A DNA stretch of 64,000 nt from positions 372,001-436,000 of the forward strand of contig NZ_JBODSD010000005.1 in the NCBI RefSeq assembly GCF_050632745.1. The letters run 5' to 3'. Source of the stretch: Mumia sp050632745 (GTDB taxonomy: Bacteria > Actinomycetota > Actinomycetes > Propionibacteriales > Nocardioidaceae). Positions 15,939 to 24,101 of the stretch are shown piece by piece; the stretch's first letter is position 1, and the number at the start of each line of letters is the position of its first letter. The notes under the pieces are model-generated. The model saw nothing but the letters and a program-made list of their open reading frames with translations. It had not been told where the DNA came from and did no database searches. The translations under genes were made by a program, and so were the position numbers.

Positions 15939-17063
15939 TCACACGCCTCGCTGCGACCGGTCGCGGTCGCCCTCGGGCCGGTCGGCGTCGCCCTCGGCCC
16001 GGTCTGCGTCGTCCTCGAGGCTCGAGGTGCGTCCCCGGCTCTCCCGCAGCCGCCGTCCGCGCTCGACGTCCTTCTCGCGCTTCGCGCTGGCCTTGTCGCT
16101 CTTGGACGTGTCGCGCGGCGGGAGCTGCAGGGTGTCCTCCGCGGGGATCCCGGCCTGCAGCTCGCGGCCTCGCTCCAGCTCGGCGTCGAGCTCCGCGCCG
16201 AACAGCAGCGCGAGGTTCGTGATCCACAGCCACAGCAGGAAGACGACGACGCCGGCCAGCGAGCCGTACGTCTTGTCGTAGCTGGAGAAGTTCGCGACGT
16301 AGAAGCCGAAGGCCGCCGAGGCGACGATCCACGTGAGGATCGCGACCACCGCGCCGACGCTCAGCCACCGGAACTTCGGCTGCCGCACGTTCGGCGTGGC
16401 GTAGTAGAGGATCGCCACCACCAGCACGACGGCGAGGATCATCACCGGCCACTTCGCGATGTTCCAGACGGTCACCGCGGTGTCCCCCAGCCCGACGGCG
16501 TCACCGACGGCCTGGGCGGCGGGCCCGGTCAGGACGAGCGCGAGGGCGATGAGCGCGCAGAGCACCACCGTCACGAGCGTGACGAGCAGCATGACCGGAC
16601 GCAGCTTCCAGATCGGCCGACCCTCGTCGATCTCGTACACGCGGTTCATCGCGCGGCCGAACGCCCCGACGTAGCCGGAGGCCGACCACAGCGCGATCGC
16701 GAGGCCCACGATGAACGCGAGCCCTGCACCGCGGCCCTCGCTGAGCTGAACGAGCGTCGGCTCGACCGTGTCGGCCGCCGAGGTCGCCCCGACGTCGCGG
16801 AGGACGCCGAGGAGGGTGTCGACGGTCTCGCGTCCCTGCCCGAACAACCCGACCAGCGACAGCAGAGCGATCATCATCGGGAACAGCGCCAGGACCGAGT
16901 AGTACGTCAGGGCGGCCGCGAGGTCGAGGCACTCGTCCTCGGAGAACTCGCGGAACGCCTTGCGTGCCACGTAGGTCCATGACGGCTTCGTGATGTCGGT
17001 CGGCGAGTCCGGCTTGGCCGGGTCGTCCGGGTGGGGCGCCCGCTCGCGGCGGGCCATCGTCAT
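15939..17063 (-). CDS. YihY/BrkB-family inner membrane protein
   Basis: 374 residues. The core of about 280 residues has six hydrophobic segments. Family hallmarks are ECLDLAAALTYYSVLALFPMMIALLS, the central GRAMNRVYEIDEGRPIWKLR and the C-terminal SYDKTYGSLAGVVVFLLWLWITNLALLFGAELDAELER. The highly charged tail (residues about 300-374, rich in Arg, Glu and Asp) is cytoplasmic. Function is unproven; the family is not RNase BN despite old annotation. Its start overlaps the stop of the YtxH-like gene (ATGA), so the two are co-translated. Confidence 0.9.
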   Translation of the reverse strand: MTMARRERAPHPDDPAKPDSPTDITKPSWTYVARKAFREFSEDECLDLAAALTYYSVLALFPMMIALLSLVGLFGQGRETVDTLLGVLRDVGATSAADTVEPTLVQLSEGRGAGLAFIVGLAIALWSASGYVGAFGRAMNRVYEIDEGRPIWKLRPVMLLVTLVTVVLCALIALALVLTGPAAQAVGDAVGLGDTAVTVWNIAKWPVMILAVVLVVAILYYATPNVRQPKFRWLSVGAVVAILTWIVASAAFGFYVANFSSYDKTYGSLAGVVVFLLWLWITNLALLFGAELDAELERGRELQAGIPAEDTLQLPPRDTSKSDKASAKREKDVERGRRLRESRGRTSSLEDDADRAEGDADRPEGDRDRSQRGV

Positions 17064-17419
17064 CCGATCTGTCCCGTGGGGCGGCTCGAGGCGGGCGATC
17101 CGGAGGTGGCCGCGGTGCCGCTGGTCGACCCCGTGCCGCTGGTCGACCCGGAGGTCGTGGCGGCGTGCTCGCCCCCGTTGTCACCGCGGTGCGTCACCTT
17201 GCCGACGGTGTCCTTGGCGGTCTGGACGACCTTGTCCTGGACCTCGGGTGCCTTCTCCTTGGCGAAGTCCTGGGCGTCGCTCACCTTCTGCTGCACAGTC
17301 GGGTCGTTCCACAGGCTCCGCGTCTTGCCCTTGATCTGCTCGAAGCGCTCGCGACCGTCACGCGTCCCGAGGACGTATCCGACTGCCAGTCCGCTGAGCA
17401 GGGCGATCTTTCCCTTCAC
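17060..17419 (-). CDS. YtxH-like membrane-anchored protein
   Basis: 119 residues. A short N-terminal hydrophobic anchor (MKGKIALLSGLAVGYVLGTR) is followed by an amphipathic charged region with RDGRERFEQIKGKTRSLWND and an AKEKAPEVQDKVVQTAKDTV coiled-coil-like stretch. It ends in a Gly/Ser/Thr tail of repeated SGSTSGT units. The pattern GYVLGTRDGRERFEQI is typical of YtxH proteins in Actinobacteria. It is coupled to the YihY gene; no biochemical role is known. Confidence 0.75.
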   Translation of the reverse strand: MKGKIALLSGLAVGYVLGTRDGRERFEQIKGKTRSLWNDPTVQQKVSDAQDFAKEKAPEVQDKVVQTAKDTVGKVTHRGDNGGEHAATTSGSTSGTGSTSGTAATSGSPASSRPTGQIG

Positions 17420-17491
17420 CGTGGTTCTCCTTCGGTCGAGTTGCGGTCGACCCTCGGGTACCCGGGCGGGGCTGCTTCAACCACCCCGTCG

Positions 17492-18766
17492 TCAGCGGGT
17501 CGCCGCGACCGTGGCCGGCTCCGCCCGGCGGACCACCCACGACAGCACGGCCGCGACCACGCAGAGGGCTCCGCCGGCCAACCACGCGTAGGTGTAGCTG
17601 CCCACCGTGTCCCGCACGACGCCCGCGCCGAAGGCCGCCGCGGCGGCCCCGAGCTGGTGGGAGGCGAAGACCCAGCCGAAGACGATCGTGCCCTGGTCGC
17701 CGAAGATCTCGCGACACAGTGCCGACGTCGGCGGCACCGTCGCCACCCAGTCGAGACCGTAGATCACCACGAACGCCACCATGCTCGGGTGGACGCTGTC
17801 GGCCAGCAGCGCCGGGAGCAGCGCCAGCCCCACGCCGCGGAAGAAGTAGTACGCGGCCAGGAGGATCCGCGGGTCGAACCGGTCGGTGAGGTAGCCGGAC
17901 GCGATCGTCCCCACGATGTCGAAGATCCCGACGACCGCGAGGAGGCCGGCGGCCGTGGTCGTCGCCATCCCGTGGTCGTGCGCCGAGGGGACGAAGTGGA
18001 TGCCGACGAGCCCGTTCGTGGTCGCGCCGCAGATCGCGAACGCGCCGGCGAGCGCCCAGAACGCCGGCACGCGGGACGCCGTACGGAGCGCCCGGACCGC
18101 CCGTCGCGCGGCACCGCCGGCGTCGCGGGTCGGCGGGACGTCGTCGGCGGTGGCGCCGTACGGGGCAGCTCCGAGGTCGTGCGGGAAGTCGCGCAGGAGC
18201 AGGACGACCAGCGGCACCACGGCGAGCGCTCCCGCGGCGATCGCGAGCGACGCGGCCTGCCAGCCGACGGTCTCGGCGAGCCACGCGACCAGCGGCAGGA
18301 AGATCAGCTGACCCGTCGCCGACCCCGCGGTGAGGATGCCCATCACCAGGCCTCGTCTGCGGACGAACCAGCGGTTCGCGATCGTGGCCGCGAACACCAG
18401 GGCCATCGAACCCGTGCCGAGGCCGATCAGGAGGCCCCAGGTGAGCAGCAGCTGCCACGAGGCCGTCGCGAGAACCGAGAGCCCGGCACCGAGCGCGACC
18501 AGCACCAGCGCGGTCGCGGTGACCGCGCGGATGCCGAACCGGTCCATCAGCGCCGCCGCGAACGGGGCGGTGAGGCCGAACAGCACGAGGTTGACGCTCA
18601 CGGCGAGCGACATGACGCTCGTCGACCAGCCCAGCTCGTGGTGCAGCGGCACCATCAGCGGGCCGGGTGCCGCACGGAATCCCGCGGCACCGATCAAGGC
18701 GACGAACGCGACGGCGGCGACGCCCCACGCGGGGTGGACGCGCCACTGTCGAGCCGCCACGCTCAC
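17492..18766 (-). CDS. MFS transporter (oxalate/formate or monocarboxylate-type)
   Basis: 424 residues, about 12 membrane segments. Elements are LMVPLHHELGWSTSVMSLAVSV, FAAALMDRFGIRAV, FAATIANRWFVRRRGLVMGIL, GYLTDRFDPRIL and FGWVFASHQLGAAAAAFGAGVV. The NRWFxRRRGLxMGI loop is shared with monocarboxylate and oxalate:formate type MFS carriers. GTG 18766 overlaps the thioesterase stop (GTGA). It is the last gene of the HxlR-thioesterase-MFS operon and may export or import the acid handled by the thioesterase; the substrate is inferred only broadly. Confidence 0.83.
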   Translation of the reverse strand: MSVAARQWRVHPAWGVAAVAFVALIGAAGFRAAPGPLMVPLHHELGWSTSVMSLAVSVNLVLFGLTAPFAAALMDRFGIRAVTATALVLVALGAGLSVLATASWQLLLTWGLLIGLGTGSMALVFAATIANRWFVRRRGLVMGILTAGSATGQLIFLPLVAWLAETVGWQAASLAIAAGALAVVPLVVLLLRDFPHDLGAAPYGATADDVPPTRDAGGAARRAVRALRTASRVPAFWALAGAFAICGATTNGLVGIHFVPSAHDHGMATTTAAGLLAVVGIFDIVGTIASGYLTDRFDPRILLAAYYFFRGVGLALLPALLADSVHPSMVAFVVIYGLDWVATVPPTSALCREIFGDQGTIVFGWVFASHQLGAAAAAFGAGVVRDTVGSYTYAWLAGGALCVVAAVLSWVVRRAEPATVAATR

Positions 18767-19290
18767 CCCGCCGCGCCGGACAGGATCAGGCAGCTGCTCG
18801 TGGCGTGGGCGAGGAGCCGGCCGTGGTCGTCGAGCAGCTCGGCCTCCGCGAGCGCGGTGGTCCGCCCGCGGTGCTTCACGCGACCCACGCAGCGGACCGG
18901 ACCGGTCTCCACCGTGAGACGGCGCAGGAACTTCACGTTGAGGTCCTGGCTCGTGTAGCCGACCCCGGCCGGCAGCGTGGTGTGGACGGCGCACCCTGCG
19001 GCGGAGTCGAGCAGCGTCGCGTAGACGCCGCCGTGCACCGAGCCGATCGGGTTGTACATGTACTCCGCGGGGACGAGGCGGAACTCCACGTTCCCCTCCT
19101 CGACCACGGCCAGCTCGAACCCGACGAGGCTCGCGATCGGGGCCCCGGGCACGACACCGTCGCGGACGTCGCGCATGATCTCCAGCCCGCTGCGGCCGGC
19201 CGCGGCACGCACCGTGCTCATCGGGTCGTCCCAGGTGTGGGTGCGCTCGCGGGTGGAGCCGGTCGCGGTCCGGGCGGTCGTTGCGGTCAT
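18763..19290 (-). CDS. PaaI-type acyl-CoA thioesterase (hot-dog fold)
   Basis: 175 residues. The hot-dog thioesterase pattern is YMYNPIGSVHGGVYATLLDSAAGCAVHTTLP, with the catalytic HGG loop and Asp of the following helix, then TSQDLNVKFLRRLT. It hydrolyses an acyl-CoA, often an aromatic or short acyl. ATG 19290 has AAGGAG 7 bases upstream and overlaps the HxlR stop by ATGA. It is co-transcribed with the HxlR regulator and an MFS carrier, which suggests an inducible detoxification or acid-handling unit. Confidence 0.86.
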   Translation of the reverse strand: MTATTARTATGSTRERTHTWDDPMSTVRAAAGRSGLEIMRDVRDGVVPGAPIASLVGFELAVVEEGNVEFRLVPAEYMYNPIGSVHGGVYATLLDSAAGCAVHTTLPAGVGYTSQDLNVKFLRRLTVETGPVRCVGRVKHRGRTTALAEAELLDDHGRLLAHATSSCLILSGAAG

Positions 19291-19811
19291 GATGAGGCTC
19301 CTTCGGTCCGGCGGCGCCGGACACGTCGTTCGTCGAGGGTGGCGAAGCGGCCGCGCATCGTCGCGCTGGCCGCAGGTCCGGGGGCGGCCGCGAGCCGCAT
19401 CTGCGACAGCGGCGTGCCGGTGGCCGCGTCGACGAGCACCGGCTCGACCTCGCGGCCGGTGTCGCGGTCGGTGAGGACGACGGCGCGCTCGTCGGGGGCG
19501 AGGCCGCGGTTGCCCCAGGCCAGCAGGGACAGCACGACTCCCTGCGCGTCGCGACCACGCGGGGTGAGGACGTACTCGTAGCGCTCGGGGCGCTCGCGGT
19601 AGCGACGTCGCTCCATGAGGCCGCGCTCCACCAGCAGGCGCAGCCGGCTCGTCAGCACCGCCGGGGAGATCGGCAGATCCTCGGCGAAGTCGTCGAAGCG
19701 TCGCATGCCGTCGAGCGCGTTGCGCAGGATCAGCAGGTTCCACCAGTCGCCGAGCTCGTCCGCCCCGCGGGCGATCGGGCACTCGGCGCCGCTCAGGTCC
19801 ACTCGCCGCAC
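19287..19811 (-). CDS. HxlR-family transcriptional regulator
   Basis: 174 residues. Winged-helix blocks are ECPIARGADELGDWWNLLIL, FDDFAEDLPISPAVLTSRLRLLVERGL and YEYVLTPRGRDAQGVVLSLLAWG. The single Cys in the N-terminal ECPI segment is a possible redox sensor. The C-terminal 60 residues are an extension without a recognised domain. The start is probably GTG 19811, after GAGGGGGAGG; an in-frame GTG at 19802 is an alternative. It heads an operon with thioesterase and MFS genes, downstream of a perfect palindrome. Confidence 0.85.
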   Translation of the reverse strand: MRRVDLSGAECPIARGADELGDWWNLLILRNALDGMRRFDDFAEDLPISPAVLTSRLRLLVERGLMERRRYRERPERYEYVLTPRGRDAQGVVLSLLAWGNRGLAPDERAVVLTDRDTGREVEPVLVDAATGTPLSQMRLAAAPGPAASATMRGRFATLDERRVRRRRTEGASS

Positions 19812-19833
19812 GCGCCTCCCCCTCCGTCAGTCA

Positions 19834-19851
19834 CTACTATGACGATAGTAG
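19834..19851. promoter_or_regulatory. Palindromic operator CTACTAT-N4-ATAGTAG
   Basis: Perfect 7-bp inverted repeat with a 4-base spacer, 23 bases upstream of the HxlR start. It contains -10-like hexamers itself (TACTAT), so a bound repressor would block the promoter. Autoregulation by the HxlR protein is inferred. Confidence 0.65.
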
Positions 19852-19956
19852 ACCGTGTGAGCGAAACCCCACAGAACCCGCCCGCCACGTGAGCAGGACG
19901 CCGGGCGCAAGGGATCGTCGCCTACCGTGGCGCGGTCCCCGACAGAAAGGCACTCC

Positions 19957-20655
19957 GTGCGTCTGCCGTCCTTGCGCCGCTCCCCCGAGGTCGACGGCCT
20001 CGCGAAGCTCCCCCGCATCTCGCGCGGCAATCTGACCTGCGAGCCTCCCGTCCAGATCGCGGGGCGGATCCGCGTGACGAGCCCGGTCACGGTCGGCGCC
20101 TTCACCTACCTGACCACCGGCACGATCAAGTCGTCGGGCAGCATCGGCCGCTACTGCTCGATCGGCCCGCACGTCTCGATCGGGCAGCCGGAGCACCCGC
20201 TCGACTGGCTCAGCACGTCGCCGTTCCAGTACAACGCCAAACGGTTCGGCTGGCACCCGTCCGCCGACGGCTTCCCTCCGGCGCCGACCGCCGGCCCCGA
20301 CGGGAAGTCGTTCCGCGGCGGACGGTTCCGGATCGGCAACGACGTGTGGATCGGCGTGAACGTCACGATCCTGCGCGGCGTGACGATCGGCGACGGCGCG
20401 ATCGTCGCCGCGGGCGCGGTCGTGACGAAGGACGTGGCGCCGTACACGATCGTCGGCGGTGTGCCGGCCCGCCCGATCCGCCGGCGCTTCGACGACGAGA
20501 CGGTCGATCGGCTGCTCGCGTCACGCTGGTGGGAGCTCAGCCCGAACCAGCTGAAGGACGTCCCGGTCAAGGATGTCGGGGCGGCGCTCGACGCGATCGA
20601 GAAGATCCGTGCCGACGGCGAGCCCCCGTACGAGGTGGAGCCCGTACACACCTGA
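19957..20655 (+). CDS. Left-handed beta-helix acetyltransferase (CatB/xenobiotic acyltransferase-like)
   Basis: 232 residues. Hexapeptide-repeat strands are visible in GSIGRYCSIGPHVSIGQPEH and IGNDVWIGVNVTILRGVTIG, continuing into DGAIVAAGAVVTKDVAPYTIVGGVPAR; the last two make the typical acetyl-CoA turn. The 60-residue loop between coils (PLDWLSTSPFQYNAKRFGW) is like that of chloramphenicol/streptogramin acetyltransferases. Acceptor unknown. GTG 19957 has AGAAAGG 6 bases upstream, and a TACCGT -10 box at 19923 gives a 22-base leader. It stands alone. Confidence 0.83.
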   Translation: MRLPSLRRSPEVDGLAKLPRISRGNLTCEPPVQIAGRIRVTSPVTVGAFTYLTTGTIKSSGSIGRYCSIGPHVSIGQPEHPLDWLSTSPFQYNAKRFGWHPSADGFPPAPTAGPDGKSFRGGRFRIGNDVWIGVNVTILRGVTIGDGAIVAAGAVVTKDVAPYTIVGGVPARPIRRRFDDETVDRLLASRWWELSPNQLKDVPVKDVGAALDAIEKIRADGEPPYEVEPVHT

Positions 20656-20668
20656 GCCGGGCGCTTCG

Positions 20669-20674
20669 TAGGAT
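20669..20674 (+). promoter_or_regulatory. -10 hexamer TAGGAT of small membrane protein gene
   Basis: TAGGAT ends 8 bases before GTG 20683; a leaderless start is likely. Confidence 0.4.
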
Positions 20675-20682
20675 CGGGGATC

Positions 20683-20970
20683 GTGAGCTCCGAGACCGCC
20701 GACCCTGCACCGACGCTTCCGCGCCGGACGTGGCTCGGTGTCGTGTTCGCGCTGGTGGCGCTGGCATCGCTCGCGGGCTGCGCCCCTGCGGCGGTCCACA
20801 CCGACTGGCTCGCACTGGGGCGGCGCGCGACGTTCGCCGGATTCTTCGCCCTCTACGCGTACGGCCACTTCCGCTGGCCGCACACCCGGTGGCCCAAGCG
20901 CGGCGAGCGCGCGGGGGCCGCCCTCGTGCTCGGCTACCTCGCGTGCGTGGCGCTCTCGATGACGGACTAG
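20683..20970 (+). CDS. Small membrane protein, unknown
   Basis: 95 residues with two or three hydrophobic segments: LGVVFALVALASLAGC, ATFAGFFALYAYGHF and AGAALVLGYLACVALSM. The AGC at residue 32 sits too deep for a convincing lipobox, so a multi-pass membrane protein is more likely. I do not recognise a family. The stop TAG (20968-20970) overlaps the stop of the convergent gene as CTAG. Confidence 0.6.
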   Translation: MSSETADPAPTLPRRTWLGVVFALVALASLAGCAPAAVHTDWLALGRRATFAGFFALYAYGHFRWPHTRWPKRGERAGAALVLGYLACVALSMTD

Positions 20971-21185
20971 GTGCCCGGCTTCGTCTCGCCGGCGTACTCC
21001 GCCGGCAGCGCGTCGCCCTGCTCGGTCGGGATCGTCTCCGAGTCGGGGTCGACCTTGTACCAAGCCTCGGGTCCGACCGTCGCTCCCCCGAGGATCAGCA
21101 CGTAGCCGTCCGCATCTGGCTCCACGTCGTTCCACACCTGGTTGGCGTACTCCAACGGCCCACCGAACGTCACCACCATCGCCAT
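20967..21185 (-). CDS. Small hypothetical protein
   Basis: 72 residues, acidic and soluble: MAMVVTFGGPLEYANQVWND, then PDADGYVLILGGATVGPEAWYK. No family recognised. The start is supported by the minus-strand hexamer TACTGT 7 bases upstream. The stop overlaps that of the convergent membrane protein gene. Confidence 0.55.
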   Translation of the reverse strand: MAMVVTFGGPLEYANQVWNDVEPDADGYVLILGGATVGPEAWYKVDPDSETIPTEQGDALPAEYAGETKPGT

Positions 21186-21192
21186 GCTCGCG

Positions 21193-21198
21193 ACAGTA
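21193..21198 (-). promoter_or_regulatory. -10 hexamer TACTGT of small hypothetical gene
   Basis: Minus-strand TACTGT lies 7 bases before ATG 21185; no ribosome site. Confidence 0.45.
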
Positions 21199-21256
21199 GT
21201 ACCGCACCGCCGTACGCGCTCTGCGGAGCCGTCGCTGCGATGCCAGACTGACGGAC

Positions 21257-22225
21257 ATGGCCGATGCGCGACGTGGTGCCAAGATTGCCGTCTGCGGGGC
21301 CGGGTCGGTAGGGAGCACCGTCGCGTACGCCGCACTGCTGCGAGGGCTCGCGGGCGAGATCGTGCTGTATGACATCGCGACGAACCTGGTCGAGGCGCAG
21401 GCCGTGGACCTCAACGACGGCGCCGCGTTCGCACCGCCGACCACGATCGTCGGCAGCGACGACCCCGCGGCGTGCGCCGGCGCCGACCTGGTCGTGATGA
21501 CGGCAGGCGCGCGTCAGAAGCCCGGGCAGACGCGTCTCGACCTGGCGGAGGTCAACGTCGAGATCAACCGCAGCGTGCTCGGCGCGGTCCGCGAGGTGGC
21601 GCCCGACGCGATCTACCTCGTGATCACGAACCCGTGCGACGTGCTGACCTACGCGGCGATCAGCTTCCTCGACCTGCCGCCCGGACGGGTGTTCGGCTCG
21701 GGCACGGTGCTCGACACCGCCCGGCTGCGCTACCTCCTGTCGCGCCGCCTCGAGGTGTCCACGCGGAGCGTGCACGCCCTCGTCGCCGGCGAGCACGGCG
21801 ACTCCGAGATCGTCCTGTGGTCGTCGGCCAACATCGGCGGAGTCCCGATCGCCGAGTACGACGTCGAGGGGCGCTCCATCGACCCGTCGGAGTACGCAGC
21901 GATCCGCGAGACCGTCGCCAACTCCGCCTACAAGGTCATCGAGGGCAAGGGCGCGACCAACTACGCGATCGGGCTGGCGACGGCGGACATCATGTCGGCC
22001 GTCCTGCGCGACGAGCACCGGTTCCTTCCCGTCTCGACGCTCTTCACCGGCCAGTACGGCATCGACGACGTGTGCCTCTCGGCGCCGTGCGTGGTCAGTG
22101 CCGCCGGGGTGGCCGGACCCGCCGTGCTGCCGCTGGACGAGACCGACCTGGCCGGGCTCCGGTCGTCGGCGGCCACGCTGCGGTCCCAGATCGACCAGCT
22201 CGGGCTCGGGTCGCCGCCACGCTGA
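21257..22225 (+). CDS. ldh: L-lactate dehydrogenase
   Basis: 322 residues. Glycine loop IAVCGAGSVGSTVAYA binds NAD, with Asp in YDIA. The substrate loop AGARQKPGQTRLDL has Gln at the position that separates lactate (Gln) from malate (Arg) dehydrogenases and the following catalytic Arg. ITNPCDVLTY, GSGTVLDTARLRYLL and the catalytic His in GEHGDSEIV are all present. It reduces pyruvate to L-lactate with NADH. No ribosome site; CAGACT lies 7 bases before ATG 21257, so the gene may be leaderless. Confidence 0.93.
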   Translation: MADARRGAKIAVCGAGSVGSTVAYAALLRGLAGEIVLYDIATNLVEAQAVDLNDGAAFAPPTTIVGSDDPAACAGADLVVMTAGARQKPGQTRLDLAEVNVEINRSVLGAVREVAPDAIYLVITNPCDVLTYAAISFLDLPPGRVFGSGTVLDTARLRYLLSRRLEVSTRSVHALVAGEHGDSEIVLWSSANIGGVPIAEYDVEGRSIDPSEYAAIRETVANSAYKVIEGKGATNYAIGLATADIMSAVLRDEHRFLPVSTLFTGQYGIDDVCLSAPCVVSAAGVAGPAVLPLDETDLAGLRSSAATLRSQIDQLGLGSPPR

Positions 22226-22246
22226 CCCGACGGCGACGCCGGGCCG

Positions 22247-23380
22247 TCAGCGTCCGGAGCCGAGGGCCCGGTCCACCTGCGCGACCGTCCAGCCCGTCGC
22301 GTACAGCAGGTCGGACGCGATCGACCGGACCTGCGCCACGATCGCCGCGTCGTTGATCGTCGCCGCCTCCGGCAGCGCGGCCGTCGCCAGCTTGGCGGCC
22401 TCGATCAAGCGCTGGCGCGCCTCGTCGTACGCGTCCTCCTCGGCGATGTCGTCGGCGAAGGTCCCGACCGCCTCCTGCAGCAGGCGCACGGCCTCCGGCA
22501 TCCCGGTGAAGGAGTGCTCGCCTCGGCGCAGCATCGTGTGCGCGCGCCTCGCCAGCACCCGCGTGTCGCGGATCGCGTTGTCGACGTCGCGGATCGCCAC
22601 GACATAGCGCTCGACGTGGCTCCGCTGTCGCCAGCGCAGCGGCGAGTAGCGGACGATCTCGTCAGCCGCCGACACCGTGGTCGCGAGGTTGTCGATCGCG
22701 GGCTGCAGCCCGCGCACCTGCTGCAGTGCAGTCCACGCCGGCCCCGCGTCGTCGAGCCGGAGGGCCAGCTCGATGTTGCGGAGCGCCTGGTCGAGCGTGC
22801 GCAGCACGCCCTGCATCTCCTTGTTGGCGCGGCGCGCCGGGTTGCCCGGGATGAGCAGCGCCATCGCCAGCCCGACGAGCCCACCGACGACCGCGTCGAC
22901 GAAGCGCACGACCGCGGGGTTGCCGGACATCACCGGCGCGATGGCGGCGAGGAGGCTCGCGGAGGTCGCCGCCTGGGTCCGCGCCAGACCGCGCAGCCCG
23001 ATGAGGGTCGCGGCGATCGCGGCGAGCGCGACGATGACGCCGATCTGCCACCACCCGCGGCCGATCACGCTGATCAGGCCCTCCCCGACCAGGACGCCGA
23101 GCGCGACCCCGGCGAAGAGCTCGAGCGTGATGCGCCGGTGCCCGCCGGAGCCGGCGAAGATCACCAGGATCGCCGCGATGGGCGCGAAGAACGGCTGCTG
23201 GTGGCCGATCACGTCGTGGGCGATGACCCACGCGACGGCAGCGCCGATCGAGATCTGCGCGATCGCGGTGAGCTGACCGCGGACCCACTGGAGGCGGGTG
23301 CGCAGCGAGACCGGCACCCGGCCGCCACGGACGTCGACGCCGTTGCCGATGCGCTCCAGGAACCCCTGCTCGTGCGCCAT
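22247..23380 (-). CDS. FUSC-family membrane protein (aromatic acid exporter-like)
   Basis: 377 residues. N-terminal half: about six membrane segments, with the FUSC signature GHQQPFFAPIAAILVIFAGSG and ARTQAATSASLLAAIAPV. C-terminal half: a cytoplasmic helical domain (MQGVLRTLDQALRNIELALR, RQRSHVERYVVAIRDVDNAI) with coiled-coil potential. Related proteins (AaeB) export aromatic acids; the substrate is unknown here. ATG 23380 has GGAGGG 3 bases upstream. It follows the GroES-like and DUF3618 genes on the same strand and is probably in their operon. Confidence 0.83.
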   Translation of the reverse strand: MAHEQGFLERIGNGVDVRGGRVPVSLRTRLQWVRGQLTAIAQISIGAAVAWVIAHDVIGHQQPFFAPIAAILVIFAGSGGHRRITLELFAGVALGVLVGEGLISVIGRGWWQIGVIVALAAIAATLIGLRGLARTQAATSASLLAAIAPVMSGNPAVVRFVDAVVGGLVGLAMALLIPGNPARRANKEMQGVLRTLDQALRNIELALRLDDAGPAWTALQQVRGLQPAIDNLATTVSAADEIVRYSPLRWRQRSHVERYVVAIRDVDNAIRDTRVLARRAHTMLRRGEHSFTGMPEAVRLLQEAVGTFADDIAEEDAYDEARQRLIEAAKLATAALPEAATINDAAIVAQVRSIASDLLYATGWTVAQVDRALGSGR

Positions 23381-23430
23381 CAGCCCTCCCCCAGCCGCGC
23401 TCCGTCGGGTCCGTCGCGACAGTCCGTCGC

Positions 23431-23751
23431 CTACAGGTAGAGCCCGGTCTGGTCGTCGTCGATGCGCTCGGCGGCGACGGCGTGCAGGTCGCGCTCGCGC
23501 AGCAGGATGAAGTCCTTGCCCCGCACCTCCACCTCGGCCCGCTCGTCGGGGTCGAAGAGCACGCGGTCGCCGACCTGGACCGTGCGGACGCTGCTCCCGA
23601 CCGCCTCGACGCGCGCCCACGACAGGCGGCGCCCGAGCTGCGCGGTCGCCGGGATCACGATGCCGCCGGTCGAGCGGCGGTCGCCGCCGTCCGGGTCGAT
23701 CGAGACGAGGAGACGGTCGTGGAGCATCCGGATGGGGAGCCCGTCGGCCAT
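23431..23751 (-). CDS. GroES-like co-chaperone family protein
   Basis: 106 residues, single Cpn10 domain: PIRMLHDRLLVSIDPDGGDR, RSTGGIVIPATAQ, ARVEAVGSSVRTVQVGDRVLFDPDE, and the terminal GKDFILLRERDLHAV. The mobile loop region (RRSTGGIVIPAT) carries the hydrophobic IVI tripeptide needed to bind GroEL. There is no groEL nearby, and the gene sits between DUF3618 and FUSC membrane protein genes, so it is probably an accessory paralogue, not the main groES. Start ATG 23751 directly abuts the DUF3618 stop. Confidence 0.82.
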   Translation of the reverse strand: MADGLPIRMLHDRLLVSIDPDGGDRRSTGGIVIPATAQLGRRLSWARVEAVGSSVRTVQVGDRVLFDPDERAEVEVRGKDFILLRERDLHAVAAERIDDDQTGLYL

Positions 23752-24036
23752 TCAGTCGCTCACGATCTTGCGGATGAGGACGACGAGGCCGATCACGGCC
23801 GCCACCCCTCCCACGACGGGAAGGATCGTCTCCATCCGAGGCTCGCCCGAGGGCGTCACGAACTTGGCCTTGACGTCGGCGAGACCGCGACGCGCCACCG
23901 TCTTGGGGTTGGCGCGGTAGACGAGCTGGTCGACGTTGGACGCGAGGCGGTTGCGCACCTCGTCGATCTGGGTGACGAGCTGGTCCGGCGTCCCCGTGAT
24001 GGTGGTCGGGACATCCGGCCTGAAATCGTTCGTCAC
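23752..24036 (-). CDS. DUF3618 family protein
   Basis: 94 residues. DUF3618 pattern: TPDQLVTQIDEVRNRLASNVDQLVYRANPKTVARRGLADVKAKF, with one C-terminal membrane helix (ILPVVGGVAAVIGLVVLI). The charged N-terminus is cytoplasmic. GTG 24036 is preferred over GTG 24063 because GAGGAG ends 5 bases upstream of it. Function unknown. First gene of a probable operon with the GroES-like and FUSC genes. Confidence 0.8.
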   Translation of the reverse strand: MTNDFRPDVPTTITGTPDQLVTQIDEVRNRLASNVDQLVYRANPKTVARRGLADVKAKFVTPSGEPRMETILPVVGGVAAVIGLVVLIRKIVSD

Positions 24037-24101
24037 GTCGTCTCCTCGCTCCGCGTCGGTCACCTGTCGAGACCACGTTACCGATACGCAAGGATAGGAC
24101 C

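Noticed and set aside
17060..17200. Gly/Ser/Thr repeats in the YtxH-like tail as possible unstable DNA repeat
   Set aside because: The DNA units differ too much in sequence; it looks like ordinary linker composition.
20967..20970. Convergent genes sharing CTAG as both stop codons (also at 40582-40585)
   Set aside because: Real in the sequence but a common result of dense packing; no functional meaning inferred.
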